DNA of 64,000 nt, from the NCBI GenBank assembly GCA_017302715.1, contig JAFLCD010000007.1, positions 1-64,000 on the forward strand, written 5' to 3'. Shown here one piece after another: positions 8,581 to 17,261 of this stretch. The notes below the pieces were generated by a model. It searched no databases, was not told the origin of the DNA, and saw only the letters and a program-made list of their open reading frames with translations. The position numbers and the translations under genes are program-made. Numbering within the stretch: the first letter of the stretch is position 1; the number at the start of each line of letters is the position of its first letter. This DNA comes from Deltaproteobacteria bacterium. GTDB lineage: Bacteria > Bdellovibrionota > UBA2394.

Positions 8581-9024
8581 ATGTTTGAAGGCGAAATGAA
8601 ATCTGAAGGTCGAATCACTGTTTTTCATCTCAAAGATGATTTGAGCACCGAGCGTGTAAAACATTTTCTTAAAAAAATGAACGATCTTCTTGAAGAAGGT
8701 CGCCACTATCTCGTTTTAGATCTCGCCGAAGTTTATGAAGTTTCTTTGATCGGAATGGTCGGCATTTCGTCGATTTTTAATCGTTGCCGCCAAGCGGGTG
8801 GATCTCTCAAAGTTTCTCATCTTACTCCTCGCGTTCGAAAAGCTTTTCGCAATACGAACTTGATCAATACGATCGAAGTTTATGATGACGTTTTAGAAGC
8901 GGTCAAAAGCTTCAGAAGTCAGAATCTTTTAAAAGCCAAACAGTATTCGGGCTCTTTCTTTTTGAAAGACCGAAATGCTTTCGTGGGCTGGGATCGCCTT
9001 CCTTTAAGTGGACACCTGAATTAG
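8581..9024 (+). CDS. STAS-domain protein (anti-sigma-factor antagonist type)
   Basis: 147 residues. Residues 8-110 fit the STAS fold of SpoIIAA/RsbV: RITVFHLKDDLST, YLVLDLAEVYEVSLIGMVGISSIFNRCRQ, GSLKVSHL and RKAFRNTNLI. In SpoIIAA the loop after the LDL strand is DSSG, carrying the phosphorylated Ser; here the aligned loop reads SLIG, so that Ser is missing. A charged C-terminal tail of about 35 residues is extra. A strong Shine-Dalgarno sequence (GGGAGG) precedes the ATG. The stop is 19 bp before the peptide-binding protein gene, so they may be co-transcribed. No anti-sigma kinase is nearby. Confidence 0.8.
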   Translation: MFEGEMKSEGRITVFHLKDDLSTERVKHFLKKMNDLLEEGRHYLVLDLAEVYEVSLIGMVGISSIFNRCRQAGGSLKVSHLTPRVRKAFRNTNLINTIEVYDDVLEAVKSFRSQNLLKAKQYSGSFFLKDRNAFVGWDRLPLSGHLN

Positions 9025-9043
9025 TAAACGCTAAAAACGGAGA

Positions 9044-10648
9044 ATGAAAAAATTCTCTGTTCTTGTCGCAAGTCTTGCCATCGTTTCTTTTTTGGCTTGT
9101 TCTAAAAAACCTTCCTCTTCTGATTCGAGTTCGTCCTCGGCAAAAGTTTCTGGAAAAACTTTAGTCTTCGCAAGACCTGGTGATTCGGTTGGCCTCGACG
9201 GAGCGCGACATGAAGATGGAGAGTCGCTCAATATTGCAACTAATATGGTGGAGACTCTTGTTCGTTTTAAAACCGGAACGGGTGAGATCGAACCTTGGCT
9301 CGCAAAATCCTGGGATATCAGTAAAGACGCGAAGACTTATACATTTCATTTACGCGAGAACGTTAAATTTTCGGACGGCACTCCTTTCAACGCAGACGCG
9401 GTCGTTTTTAGCATCGAAAGACAGTGGAAAAAAGATCATCCTGCTTATCCATTCAGCACTCCTTATAAGTACTGGGAAAATATGACGATGAGTCAGATCG
9501 TCAAAGAAATTAAAAAGGTCGATGATATGACCGTGCAATTTGTTTTGCACAAACCGAACGCTCCTTTTATGGCCAACTTAACGATGCCGTTTATGACGAT
9601 CGTTAGTCCTACGGCTGTGATGAAATACAAAGAAAATTATGATCAGAATCCAGTCGGCACTGGACCTTATGTTTTAGGCAATTGGAAAAAAGATGATTCG
9701 ATGGAGTTGCTCGCCAATGAAAATTATTGGGGCGAAAAGGCCTTTATCAAGCGTGTGATCGTTCGTGTGATCCCGGATAATCAAGTTCGATTACTCGAGT
9801 TGAAGAATGGTTCCGTGCATATTATGGAATTTCCAAATCCTTCGGATGTGGCAAGTTTAAAAAACGATCCCCATATCAAACTTCTTCAGGCCGAAGGTTT
9901 GAATGTTGGATATCTCGCTTACAACACAACCAAAAAACCTTTTGATAATGTAGATGTGCGTCGAGCCCTTTCGATCGCGATCGATCGTAAAAGATTATTG
10001 GATGAAATTTATATCGGCTTTGGAGCGCTTGCGAAAAATTTAATTCCTCCTCAAGTGCTTGGTTTTAATTCTGCAGTTGCGGACCTTGAATACAATCCTG
10101 AAAAAGCGAAAGAACTTTTGAAGAAAGCTGGAATTCAAAATTTGACCGTCGATTTGTGGGCGATGCCAGTGGCAAGACCGTACAATCCGAATGCTCGAAA
10201 AATGGCGGAGTTCATTCAGGCCGATTGGAAGCGCGTAGGCGTCGATGCAAAAATCATCAGCTATGACTGGGGAACTTACTTAGATAAAATCGGAAAAGGT
10301 GAACACGAAACAGTTCTCATTGGTTGGCAAGGCGACAACGGAGATCCTGATAATTTCTTTTTTCCGCTGCTGTCTAAAGAATCGGCCAAAATTCCAACGC
10401 AGAATTACTCTTTCTATCGAGACGAAGCTGCGAGTTTGTTGATGAGACAGGCTCAAGAAACTCCATCGCCTGCAAAACGAGCAGAACTTTACAAAAAATT
10501 GCAGGTTCAACTCGCCAAAGATTTGCCGGTGATGAATATCGCACACTCTTTGATGATTGTTCCCACTCGAGCAGATGTAGAGGGTTATAAGATTCATCCG
10601 ATCGGTGGCGACAGACGTTTTGCCGAAGCAAAATGGAAGAACAATTAA
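9044..10648 (+). CDS. dppA: peptide ABC transporter substrate-binding lipoprotein (SBP family 5, DppA-like)
   Basis: 534 residues. The signal peptide ends in a lipobox (SFLAC, Cys about 19) followed by a Ser/Lys linker. The body is SBP_bac_5: TLVFARPGDSVGLD, ETLVRFKTGTGEIEPWLAKSW, YTFHLRENVKFSDGTPFNADAVVFS, NPVGTGPYVLGNWKKDD, and VDVRRALSIAIDRKRLLDEIY. It captures di- or oligopeptides in the periplasm for the two permeases that follow. Start codon preceded by GGAG. No DppD/DppF ATPase genes follow the operon, so ATPases must be encoded elsewhere. Confidence 0.92.
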   Translation: MKKFSVLVASLAIVSFLACSKKPSSSDSSSSSAKVSGKTLVFARPGDSVGLDGARHEDGESLNIATNMVETLVRFKTGTGEIEPWLAKSWDISKDAKTYTFHLRENVKFSDGTPFNADAVVFSIERQWKKDHPAYPFSTPYKYWENMTMSQIVKEIKKVDDMTVQFVLHKPNAPFMANLTMPFMTIVSPTAVMKYKENYDQNPVGTGPYVLGNWKKDDSMELLANENYWGEKAFIKRVIVRVIPDNQVRLLELKNGSVHIMEFPNPSDVASLKNDPHIKLLQAEGLNVGYLAYNTTKKPFDNVDVRRALSIAIDRKRLLDEIYIGFGALAKNLIPPQVLGFNSAVADLEYNPEKAKELLKKAGIQNLTVDLWAMPVARPYNPNARKMAEFIQADWKRVGVDAKIISYDWGTYLDKIGKGEHETVLIGWQGDNGDPDNFFFPLLSKESAKIPTQNYSFYRDEAASLLMRQAQETPSPAKRAELYKKLQVQLAKDLPVMNIAHSLMIVPTRADVEGYKIHPIGGDRRFAEAKWKNN

Positions 10649-10691
10649 TAAAGCGCCTAGAAAATAAAATTGAAGGTTTGCCGGCTCGATT

Positions 10692-11687
10692 ATGCTTCAA
10701 AGACTTTTTGAATCTCTCTTAACTCTTTTTTTAGCGCTGATCGCTGTTTTTTTTCTTATTCATCTAGTGCCAGGCGATCCCGCGCAAGTGATGCTGGGAG
10801 AAAAAGCTTCACCAGAAGCTATCGCTGCGATTCGAACAGAGCTGGGATTGAACGATCCGTTGCCGAAACAACTTATTCATTTTGTCGGACGAGTATTTCA
10901 AGGAGATCTTGGAAAAAGTATTCGCTCGGGCCATCCCGTTTTAGAAGAAATTCGAGCAAGATTACCTGCAACGATTGAACTCGCCGTCGTCGCTCTGATT
11001 TTTTCAATTGTTTTTGGAGTTTTACTCGGAATGTTTGCCGCGCGAAAGCCCGGCGGAATTGTAGATCTTTGCTTAGGAATGGTTTCTGTTCTTGGTTTGT
11101 CGCTTCCGATTTTTTTCTTGGGTTTGCTGCTCATTTTAGTTTTTGGACTTCATTTGCAGTGGTTTCCGCTTTCTGGACGCGTGGATTATTCGGTCGATTA
11201 TGTTCCGACGACGGGATTTTTACTTTTTGATGCGATTATTGACGGCAATTGGGATTTATTTGTCTCCGGAATTCGTCATCTCATTTTACCGGCCATCACT
11301 TTAGCAACTATTCCGATGAGTTTGATCGCGCGACTTACTCGCGCCTCTCTTATGGAATGTCTAAAAGCAGATTATATTCGAACCGCTCGAGCAAAAGGTC
11401 AGAGCGAATGGATTTTGTTTTTTAAAGATGCTCTTCGAAATGCATTGTTGCCCGTCGTGACCATGGCTGGATTTCAATTCGGTTTGCTTTTAGGCGGCGC
11501 AATCCTCACCGAAAATGTTTATGCCTGGCCCGGTATGGGAAGATGGATTGTTTTTTCAGTGGAAGGCCGCGACTACCCAGCTGTTCAGGGTGCTGTTTTA
11601 GTTTTTGCAGCGGGAATTATTATCGTCATGACTCTCACTGATCTTCTCTACAGATGGATTGATCCAAGAATGAGAATCAAGACATGA
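10692..11687 (+). CDS. dppB: peptide ABC transporter permease (DppB-like)
   Basis: 331 residues with six membrane segments. The N-terminus LLTLFLALIAVFFLIHLVPGDPAQVMLGEKA, the ELGLNDPLPKQ stretch and the EAA loop TARAKGQSEWILFFKDALRNALLPVVTM are those of DppB/OppB. The C-terminus (ENVYAWPGMGRWIVFSVEGRDYPAVQGAVL) is also complete. It forms half of the peptide channel. The gap to dppA is 43 bp, and its stop overlaps the next gene by 4 bp. Confidence 0.93.
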   Translation: MLQRLFESLLTLFLALIAVFFLIHLVPGDPAQVMLGEKASPEAIAAIRTELGLNDPLPKQLIHFVGRVFQGDLGKSIRSGHPVLEEIRARLPATIELAVVALIFSIVFGVLLGMFAARKPGGIVDLCLGMVSVLGLSLPIFFLGLLLILVFGLHLQWFPLSGRVDYSVDYVPTTGFLLFDAIIDGNWDLFVSGIRHLILPAITLATIPMSLIARLTRASLMECLKADYIRTARAKGQSEWILFFKDALRNALLPVVTMAGFQFGLLLGGAILTENVYAWPGMGRWIVFSVEGRDYPAVQGAVLVFAAGIIIVMTLTDLLYRWIDPRMRIKT

Positions 11688-12523
11688 AATTACCCAAATT
11701 TCATCTCAGCTTTTATTTGGGCGGAGCGATAGTGTTATGTCTACTAGTTATCGCCATTTTTGCCCCAATCATTGCCCCTTACAACCCATTCGAAGACTTT
11801 CGTGGACTCGAAAACCTCTCCCCTAGTTTCGAAAATCACAATGGGCACGTTTTTTTACTAGGAACAGACCAACTTGGCAGAGATTTACTCTCTCGTTTGA
11901 TATTCGGAACTCGTTACTGCTTATTTATGGGATGTCTTTCGGTTTTATTTGCGGCCTGCATTGGAATTCCGCTTGGACTTTATGCGGGGTATATCAAATC
12001 AGCCGATAGAATTATTTCGAAAGCGACGGATATCTTGATGTCGTTTCCGGCGATCCTCATTGCGATCATCGTTGTTTCGATTTTAGGACCAGGACTTTAT
12101 AACGCGATCATCGCCGTAGGCCTCACTTCGATTCCCGCTTTTATTCGCCTCACTCGCGGGCAAGTTCTCGCAGAATCTCGAAAAGAATATGTGATGGCCG
12201 CGCAATCGATTGGGGTCAGAACCAATCGAATTTTATTCCAACATATTTTTAGAAATATTGTGTCGCCACTTTTGGTTTTAACATCGCTTAGTTTAGGTGC
12301 CGCAATTTTAGAATCGGCGAGCTTAAGCTTTTTAAATCTCGGTGTTTCTCCGCCCGCTCCTGAATGGGGATCGATGATTCGATCAGGAATGGAAACTTTT
12401 CTCTCGACTAATCCTTGGGTCTCTACTTTTTCTGGATTTTGTATTTTTTTAAACGTGCTTGGATTTAATTTGCTCGGCGATGCACTTCGCGACAAATGGG
12501 ATCCCATGCTTCGCGGAAAATAA
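11684..12523 (+). CDS. dppC: peptide ABC transporter permease (DppC-like)
   Basis: 279 residues with six membrane segments. Family features are LGTDQLGRDLLSRLIFGTRY after the first helix, the EAA loop EYVMAAQSIGVRTNRILFQHIFRN, and LESASLSFLNLGVSPPAPEWGSMI. It pairs with DppB. The start overlaps dppB by ATGA. It ends the operon; the next 150 bp hold the promoter of a separate gene. Confidence 0.93.
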   Translation: MKLPKFHLSFYLGGAIVLCLLVIAIFAPIIAPYNPFEDFRGLENLSPSFENHNGHVFLLGTDQLGRDLLSRLIFGTRYCLFMGCLSVLFAACIGIPLGLYAGYIKSADRIISKATDILMSFPAILIAIIVVSILGPGLYNAIIAVGLTSIPAFIRLTRGQVLAESRKEYVMAAQSIGVRTNRILFQHIFRNIVSPLLVLTSLSLGAAILESASLSFLNLGVSPPAPEWGSMIRSGMETFLSTNPWVSTFSGFCIFLNVLGFNLLGDALRDKWDPMLRGK

Positions 12524-12630
12524 GTCGCAGTTTACTGGAGTGCATTGTTAGATCCTCATCACAATTGAGTTAAGTTGCTGATCTTGCGGAGATTTTTGTA
12601 AGCATGCGATAAGAGCATTTCAAGATTTCC

Positions 12631-12646
12631 TGGCATAGCTTTTGCA
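12631..12646 (+). promoter_or_regulatory. sigma-54 (-24/-12) promoter
   Basis: CTGGCATAGCTTTTGCA keeps both invariant elements: GG at 12632-12633 and GC at 12644-12645, exactly 10 nt apart, inside good TGGCA and TTGCA boxes. The expected start of transcription is near 12657, about 20 bp before the ATG at 12678. A sigma-54 activator should therefore control the secreted protein downstream. Confidence 0.7.
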
Positions 12647-12677
12647 GAATTTATGTTAAGGCATAAGGCTTCGCGCA

Positions 12678-13748
12678 ATGAAAAAACTGATTTTATTTTT
12701 CATATTTATTTTTTCGCAGTCAGTCTCTGCAGAAATTTGTCCGGAGATATTGAGAGACCTTCCTAACCTTGCAAAGTATGTTCATCCTGCTGACGCATTT
12801 AGAGATGAAGGTGGACTTCACTTCGACCCACAAAATTTAAGAGGTAGTATTTCAAAAATTTTAAATCATCCGAATGGCAATAAATTTAGACTTTTTTTTG
12901 AAGAACAAATTCGAGGATATGACGGACTCGCTCATTTAGAGCAGCGGGCTTCTAAAACCCTTCGTCTTCTTTTAGCAACATACAGAGCTTATGCTTATAA
13001 CTCCGAAGAATTAGTCAGCCTTGAATATCAAAGCAGTAAAGGTTTTTTTGAACGAGTAGATGCGTACGAACCGTCTTGGAGTGAATTCTGGAGTTTATTT
13101 TGCATTTTAGATTTAAAAAATTATTTCGATAAAAAGAAACAAGCTTACGATCAAAATACGAGATTACCAAAAAATTATGGTGAGCAAAATCCGAGAGTAG
13201 TATTTGATCCCAGTGTTTTAGATTTACGAACTTCAAACTATCCTGGCGGTCCCGATGCACTAGAGCGAGATTTAAAAGAAAAATTTGGAAGCTTTACTTC
13301 TTTATGGCTCCCCATGAATACACTGCTCTTTGGAACTCAAATTGCTCGACGTATGCATGGCACATACCCTGCGGCTTTTGGTTTTAGGGAATCTTTTGGA
13401 AAAGAAGATCGAATGGAGTTTGAAAGAATAAGTGCATTTTTTTCAGATCTTTTAAAAGACACTCCTTCAGCTTATACGGGCAGACGAGCTAACGTGTTTT
13501 CCGCTAAAATAACTGAGGCCATGCAAGAAAAAGCAAATTATCTCTTCATCTCAAATGATACATTATTTAATGCGTTTTTAAATATTCCAAGAGCTGAACA
13601 GAGTGATTTCGAAATGAATTCAATTCTAAGCGAGCCTTTTATACTTCCAAATGGAAAAGCTCGCACGATCAGAATCTACCTCACCGATCATTTAACTCGA
13701 AAAAATTTTCAAATTGAAATCATAAGCGTTCAAAACCTCAATAACTGA
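12678..13748 (+). CDS. secreted protein of unknown function
   Basis: 356 residues with a clear signal peptide (LILFFIFIFSQSVSAEI). I recognise no domain in the mature part. It has two Cys near the start of the mature protein region and around residue 142, an N-terminal helical half (KILNHPNGNKFRLFFEEQIRGYDG, ASKTLRLLLATYRAYAY) and a C-terminal half that may carry beta strands (ARTIRIYLTDHLTRKNFQIEII). The sigma-54-like promoter just upstream suggests tightly switched expression. Its last 19 bp overlap the convergent flagellin gene. Confidence 0.6.
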   Translation: MKKLILFFIFIFSQSVSAEICPEILRDLPNLAKYVHPADAFRDEGGLHFDPQNLRGSISKILNHPNGNKFRLFFEEQIRGYDGLAHLEQRASKTLRLLLATYRAYAYNSEELVSLEYQSSKGFFERVDAYEPSWSEFWSLFCILDLKNYFDKKKQAYDQNTRLPKNYGEQNPRVVFDPSVLDLRTSNYPGGPDALERDLKEKFGSFTSLWLPMNTLLFGTQIARRMHGTYPAAFGFRESFGKEDRMEFERISAFFSDLLKDTPSAYTGRRANVFSAKITEAMQEKANYLFISNDTLFNAFLNIPRAEQSDFEMNSILSEPFILPNGKARTIRIYLTDHLTRKNFQIEIISVQNLNN

Positions 13749-15685
13749 AGCACAATTTGCAAATTCATATTCGCTTGAGTAAGCACACTTGCTTGAGCTT
13801 GTCGCAAGAACTGTTGCTTCATCAATTCAGCTGATTCATCAGCGTAATCCGTATCAATGATATTGGATCTGGCTTGAGAAATGTTTTCACGCATCACTTG
13901 ATCGTTAACCAATGCGTAGTCCAAGCGACTTTGTTGAGCTCCGATCGTCGCGCGTGCTGAACCTAAATTTGAAAGCGCAGTACTTAATGTGGCCAACATA
14001 TTTTGCGCGTAAGTTTGAGTCGCAATCGAAAGAGTTGGATAGGTGTATGAAATCGTATTGGTCGTGTTGGTTACATAAACGGAGTTGGCAGAGTTCGAGC
14101 TTGCCGTGACGATATCTGCCACTCCATCCCCATTGACGTCGCCTGTCGTAATAAAACTTCCATTGGTGACGGCATTCAAAACAACTTCAGTTCCAAATCC
14201 ACCGGAGCCATTTCCGCTGAAGCGTGAAATCGTTTGGTTCACTGGATCATCAATAATGATATCGACGTATCCATCGCCCGTAATATCGGTAACACCTAAG
14301 CCGCCCGTGCTATTGAATAAGGCCACTACTTTAGAAGCAGCCGCAATGGTTCCATCCCCATTTCCAAGAGATCTAAAAATTCCGGTGTGGTTAACGCCTT
14401 GGTCGAGATAACTTAAGATATCGACATTTCCATTATTGTTCACATCACTCAAAATAATACTGCTCACATTTGCTGAAGCCGTTGCAGAACCTGTTGAATC
14501 TAAAACTTGGGTTGCCTTAAGAGTAAAAGTTTTGTCACCGTTACTCGTATAAGTTTTGTAATTTCCTCTGTTAGCCGCTCGCCCACCGATGACGATATCA
14601 TCTCGTGAATCATTGTTGAGATTTCCTGCGGTAATCGATTGGCCCACAAATGCTGCGACTGAAAAAGTAGTGCGTGCACCAAAACTTCCGACTCCCGTAT
14701 TTTGAAAGCTCGAAACATAAGAGTTGGCACCTGTATCGATTGTGGCAATGTCCTTATATCCGTCGCCGTTAAAATCTCCCACCGCAACACCCACAGCATT
14801 TCCTTCGGTGGTGGAATTTGTAATCAGAAACGACGACGCGCTGACCGATGTAGTTGAACTTGTATTTTTATAAACGCTAATCGTGTTTGAACTTCCGTTC
14901 GCCGTAACGAAATCATATTTTCCATCGTTGTTAAAATCGGCCACGGCTAAATCTGTCGCGTTTTGATCGGCCGCCACGGTAAAGCGAGATTGAAAAGTTC
15001 CATCTCCCACTCCCAGCGCAATTGAAATCGTATCATCTACTACATCTAGCGTGACCATATCGGCGTATCCATCTCCATTGATGTCGCCAAGCTTCGTGAT
15101 CGCTGGGGCAGATCCCATGCTTACATCATTTTTAGCGGTGACGCTGCCAGTTCCATAATAGGTAGTTGAAGAAGTTGCGGAGAAAATCGAATTCGTCTGC
15201 GTGCTCGGCAAAGTGAGACCAATAGAATCGCCTTTTGTTGTTCCGACCTGAATATCTTTTGTTCCAAAACTTCCATCTAAAAGTTTTACGCCGTTGAAAT
15301 CAGTTTGCGCGGTGATTCGCTGAAATTCTGCGATCAATTGTTGAAACTCCGTATCTAAATAAGAGCGATCTGTTGATGAAAGACTTCCATTCGCCGACTG
15401 AATAGCAAGTTCTCGCATTCTCTGAACGATCGAGGTTTGTATATCAATGGCACTATCTGCCGTGGCAAGAGCACCGTACGACTCATTAATATTTTGTATC
15501 GCTCGACTTAAACCTCGAGCTTGAGCTTCAAGACCTGTTGAAATGGCGAGACCAGCAGGATCGTCCTGCGCCGAATTAATTCTCTTGCCTGAAGAAAGAC
15601 GAGCGAGCGCGCGCGAAATGGCATTCGACGAAATTTGCATTTGTCGCTGCGCTGTCATCGCTGGAATGTTTGTTCCGACTTTCAA
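13730..15685 (-). CDS. flagellin with a seven-repeat FG-GAP (beta-propeller) insert
   Basis: About 651 residues. Residues 1-155 are a normal flagellin D0/D1 half (VGTNIPAMTAQRQM, RLSSGKRINSAQDDPAGLAI, QRMRELAIQSANGSLSS, FNGVKLLDGSFG), and about 555-651 the C-terminal half (RATIGAQQSRLDYALVND, NIIDTDYADESAELMKQQ, ending LQLLRF). In between, instead of a usual D2/D3 region, lie seven FG-GAP/VCBS repeats with calcium-loop motifs (for example GDINGDGYAD, ADFNNDGKYD, GDFNGDGYKD, TDITGDGYVD) spaced 49-59 residues apart, starting near 201, 250, 304, 355, 414, 467 and 516. Seven such repeats build a closed seven-bladed propeller in integrin-like proteins. I chose TTG at 15685 because GGAGG lies 6 nt before it and it gives the usual flagellin N-terminus; a GTG at 15700 lies in the same frame. 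No other flagellar gene is nearby. Confidence 0.92.
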   Translation of the reverse strand: MKVGTNIPAMTAQRQMQISSNAISRALARLSSGKRINSAQDDPAGLAISTGLEAQARGLSRAIQNINESYGALATADSAIDIQTSIVQRMRELAIQSANGSLSSTDRSYLDTEFQQLIAEFQRITAQTDFNGVKLLDGSFGTKDIQVGTTKGDSIGLTLPSTQTNSIFSATSSTTYYGTGSVTAKNDVSMGSAPAITKLGDINGDGYADMVTLDVVDDTISIALGVGDGTFQSRFTVAADQNATDLAVADFNNDGKYDFVTANGSSNTISVYKNTSSTTSVSASSFLITNSTTEGNAVGVAVGDFNGDGYKDIATIDTGANSYVSSFQNTGVGSFGARTTFSVAAFVGQSITAGNLNNDSRDDIVIGGRAANRGNYKTYTSNGDKTFTLKATQVLDSTGSATASANVSSIILSDVNNNGNVDILSYLDQGVNHTGIFRSLGNGDGTIAAASKVVALFNSTGGLGVTDITGDGYVDIIIDDPVNQTISRFSGNGSGGFGTEVVLNAVTNGSFITTGDVNGDGVADIVTASSNSANSVYVTNTTNTISYTYPTLSIATQTYAQNMLATLSTALSNLGSARATIGAQQSRLDYALVNDQVMRENISQARSNIIDTDYADESAELMKQQFLRQAQASVLTQANMNLQIVLQLLRF

Positions 15686-15726
15686 ACGATTCCTCCGCAC
15701 TGCATTATGATTAGATCAATCAACAC

Positions 15727-15740
15727 GCTTTCCCTCTGCC
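15727..15740 (-). promoter_or_regulatory. possible sigma-54 promoter of the flagellin gene
   Basis: On the minus strand GAGTGGCAGAGGGAAAGCGT has GG (15740-15739) and GC (15728-15727) separated by 10 nt. The -24 box TGGCAG is good, but the -12 box is AAGC rather than TTGC. It would start a short leader ahead of the TTG at 15685. I saw no sigma-28 consensus in this region. Weak support. Confidence 0.3.
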
Positions 15741-15875
15741 ACTCTATCGCACCGAATCAGCTGCGATGCAGAGTGTATTGTGTGACGCAAAGACGTAAAC
15801 TATGAAATTTACTGAGAAAAAATAGGTTGAGAGCAATGGCGTTAAACGCGGAGCCGTAGAAGATTTTAATGAGCG

Positions 15876-16031
15876 TCAACGAGTGATGCCGGTACTCATC
15901 ACAATACCGAGAATAATGAGAATGAATCCGATAATTCCAATGTGAATGACCGCATAGAGAAACCAAGGATGCTTCAAAATTGGAATATCTTGAGACTTAT
16001 TTTCTGTTGTTTCGTCTTTCATCTCAGACAT
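15876..16031 (-). CDS. 51-residue single-pass membrane protein
   Basis: The minus strand encodes MSEMKDETTENKSQDIP, then LKHPWFLYAVIHIG and a strongly hydrophobic helix (GIIGFILIILGIVMS), ending GITR. The ATG at 16031 lies inside the end of the meaB gene and overlaps it by 8 bp, so it looks translationally coupled as the last gene of the operon. The charged N-terminus and single helix suggest a small inner-membrane protein. Function unknown; it does not resemble a family I can name. Confidence 0.6.
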   Translation of the reverse strand: MSEMKDETTENKSQDIPILKHPWFLYAVIHIGIIGFILIILGIVMSTGITR

Positions 16032-16845
16032 AAGGATTTTTTACCTTCTTCGCTTTTGATTTCTCAAATTCAGTTTCTAATTTTTTTTGAGCTTTTTCAA
16101 AAAACAAAGCTCTTGCGTGTTCTAAGTGTAAAATTTTCTGGCGCTCATTCCAATTCATTTTCTTTTGAAAATTTTGCAATGCCGAAAGCACATTCTCAAA
16201 CCCTTTATTATTCTTGGATGAGACCTGAATCACTTCAGAAGGTTTTGCCCCCTGCTCCACCAAAGTTTGAGCCATAAGATCTGCACCTTTAAGATCGGCT
16301 TTGTGCACGATAAATAGATCAGCCCATTCACGAACACCGCTTTTCATCCACTGAATTTCATCGCCCGTTTCGGGCTGCAAAATAAGAACGGTAATAGCTG
16401 AAAGGCGCGCCACTTCCGATTGAGTTTGACCACTCCCAGCGGTCTCAACCCAAATCTCATCAAATATACTTTCTAAATAGACTTCCATATCGCGAATAGA
16501 TTTGGAAAAAGCTTGAGCGCCTCGAGTTGACAGAGACCGAATAAAAATATTTTCAGAAATTTCCTGACCCGAAAGTCGAATGCGATCTCCGAGTAAACTT
16601 CCACCGGATTTAGGAGAAGATGGATCGCAAGCGAGCCAGGCCAAAGTTTTTTTTCGTGCGGCAAGTGGTGCCAGTTTTGAAATCAGTGTGGACTTTCCCA
16701 CTCCCGCTGGACCCGTAAAACAAATCGTTCGACGCAATGACTGAACTGAAAATATTTTTTTAAGATTTGCGAGAGCTTTTGGATCTCGATTCTCAATTCT
16801 GGTTAACTCGCTTGCAATCTCGTGAGTTGAAAATTTACTCATCAA
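16024..16845 (-). CDS. meaB: MeaB/ArgK-type G3E GTPase
   Basis: 273 residues. The P-loop CFTGPAGVGKSTLISKL lies near residue 40, followed by LACDPSSPKSGGSLLGDRIRL, RSLSTRGAQAFSKSI, IWVETAGSGQTQSEV (switch region) and LFIVHKADLKGAD (base-recognition segment, here HKAD rather than NKAD). Relatives load and protect adenosylcobalamin-dependent mutases such as methylmalonyl-CoA mutase; no mutase gene is in the window. It is shorter than the roughly 320-residue norm. Start overlaps the SRPBCC gene by 4 bp. The client could be encoded elsewhere. Confidence 0.82.
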   Translation of the reverse strand: MMSKFSTHEIASELTRIENRDPKALANLKKIFSVQSLRRTICFTGPAGVGKSTLISKLAPLAARKKTLAWLACDPSSPKSGGSLLGDRIRLSGQEISENIFIRSLSTRGAQAFSKSIRDMEVYLESIFDEIWVETAGSGQTQSEVARLSAITVLILQPETGDEIQWMKSGVREWADLFIVHKADLKGADLMAQTLVEQGAKPSEVIQVSSKNNKGFENVLSALQNFQKKMNWNERQKILHLEHARALFFEKAQKKLETEFEKSKAKKVKNPYV

Positions 16846-17261
16846 CTAAGATTCTCTGCTCTTTTTTTAAAGGCTTCAAGAGTTTGCGGCAGCTGAGTCT
16901 TTGTGACTTGATCAATAATCATTTTTGGAACCATCCAACCGAAATCGATATCAATTTTATAAAGAGCCTTCGTTTTTTTATCAGAAACAGCTTCGAGCTC
17001 CCAGCTTCCGGAGTTTTTTTTCATTAAATCGCCTTTAAGAAAAGTCCAACTCACCTCGGTAGGCTCAGTCACTTTGAATTCTAAACTGTAATGAATGGAT
17101 TTAATCACTTCGACAGAGAAATCCACGACGATTTTGTTCTTCAGTTTTTTTTCTTTAGCCGAATGAGTGGTCGATAGGAATTCTGGATAACTTTCAAAAT
17201 CACGAATCACTTTGAAAACTTTATCAATAGGCGCGTTAATTAAAATTTCTCTCTCGATCAC
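16842..17261 (-). CDS. SRPBCC (polyketide cyclase/dehydrase-like, COQ10-type) protein
   Basis: 139 residues, one START-like domain: MIEREILINAPIDKVFKVIRDFESYPEFL, then VVDFSVEVIKSIHYSLEFKVTEPTEVSWTFLKGDLMKKNSGSWELEAV and a C-terminal long helix MIIDQVTKTQLPQTLEAFKKRAE. These proteins bind hydrophobic ligands such as quinones or lipids. It overlaps glpX and meaB by 4 bp each, so all three are translated as a unit. Ligand unknown. Confidence 0.82.
   Translation of the reverse strand: MIEREILINAPIDKVFKVIRDFESYPEFLSTTHSAKEKKLKNKIVVDFSVEVIKSIHYSLEFKVTEPTEVSWTFLKGDLMKKNSGSWELEAVSDKKTKALYKIDIDFGWMVPKMIIDQVTKTQLPQTLEAFKKRAENLS

Noticed and set aside
14500-14799. 99-codon frame inside the flagellin gene
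   Set aside because: It lies within the propeller repeats in another frame and has no recognisable sequence or ribosome site.
15757-15966. 69-codon minus-strand frame upstream of the flagellin
   Set aside because: It overlaps the better supported 51-residue membrane-protein frame, is His/Tyr/Ser-rich and lacks a plausible start.
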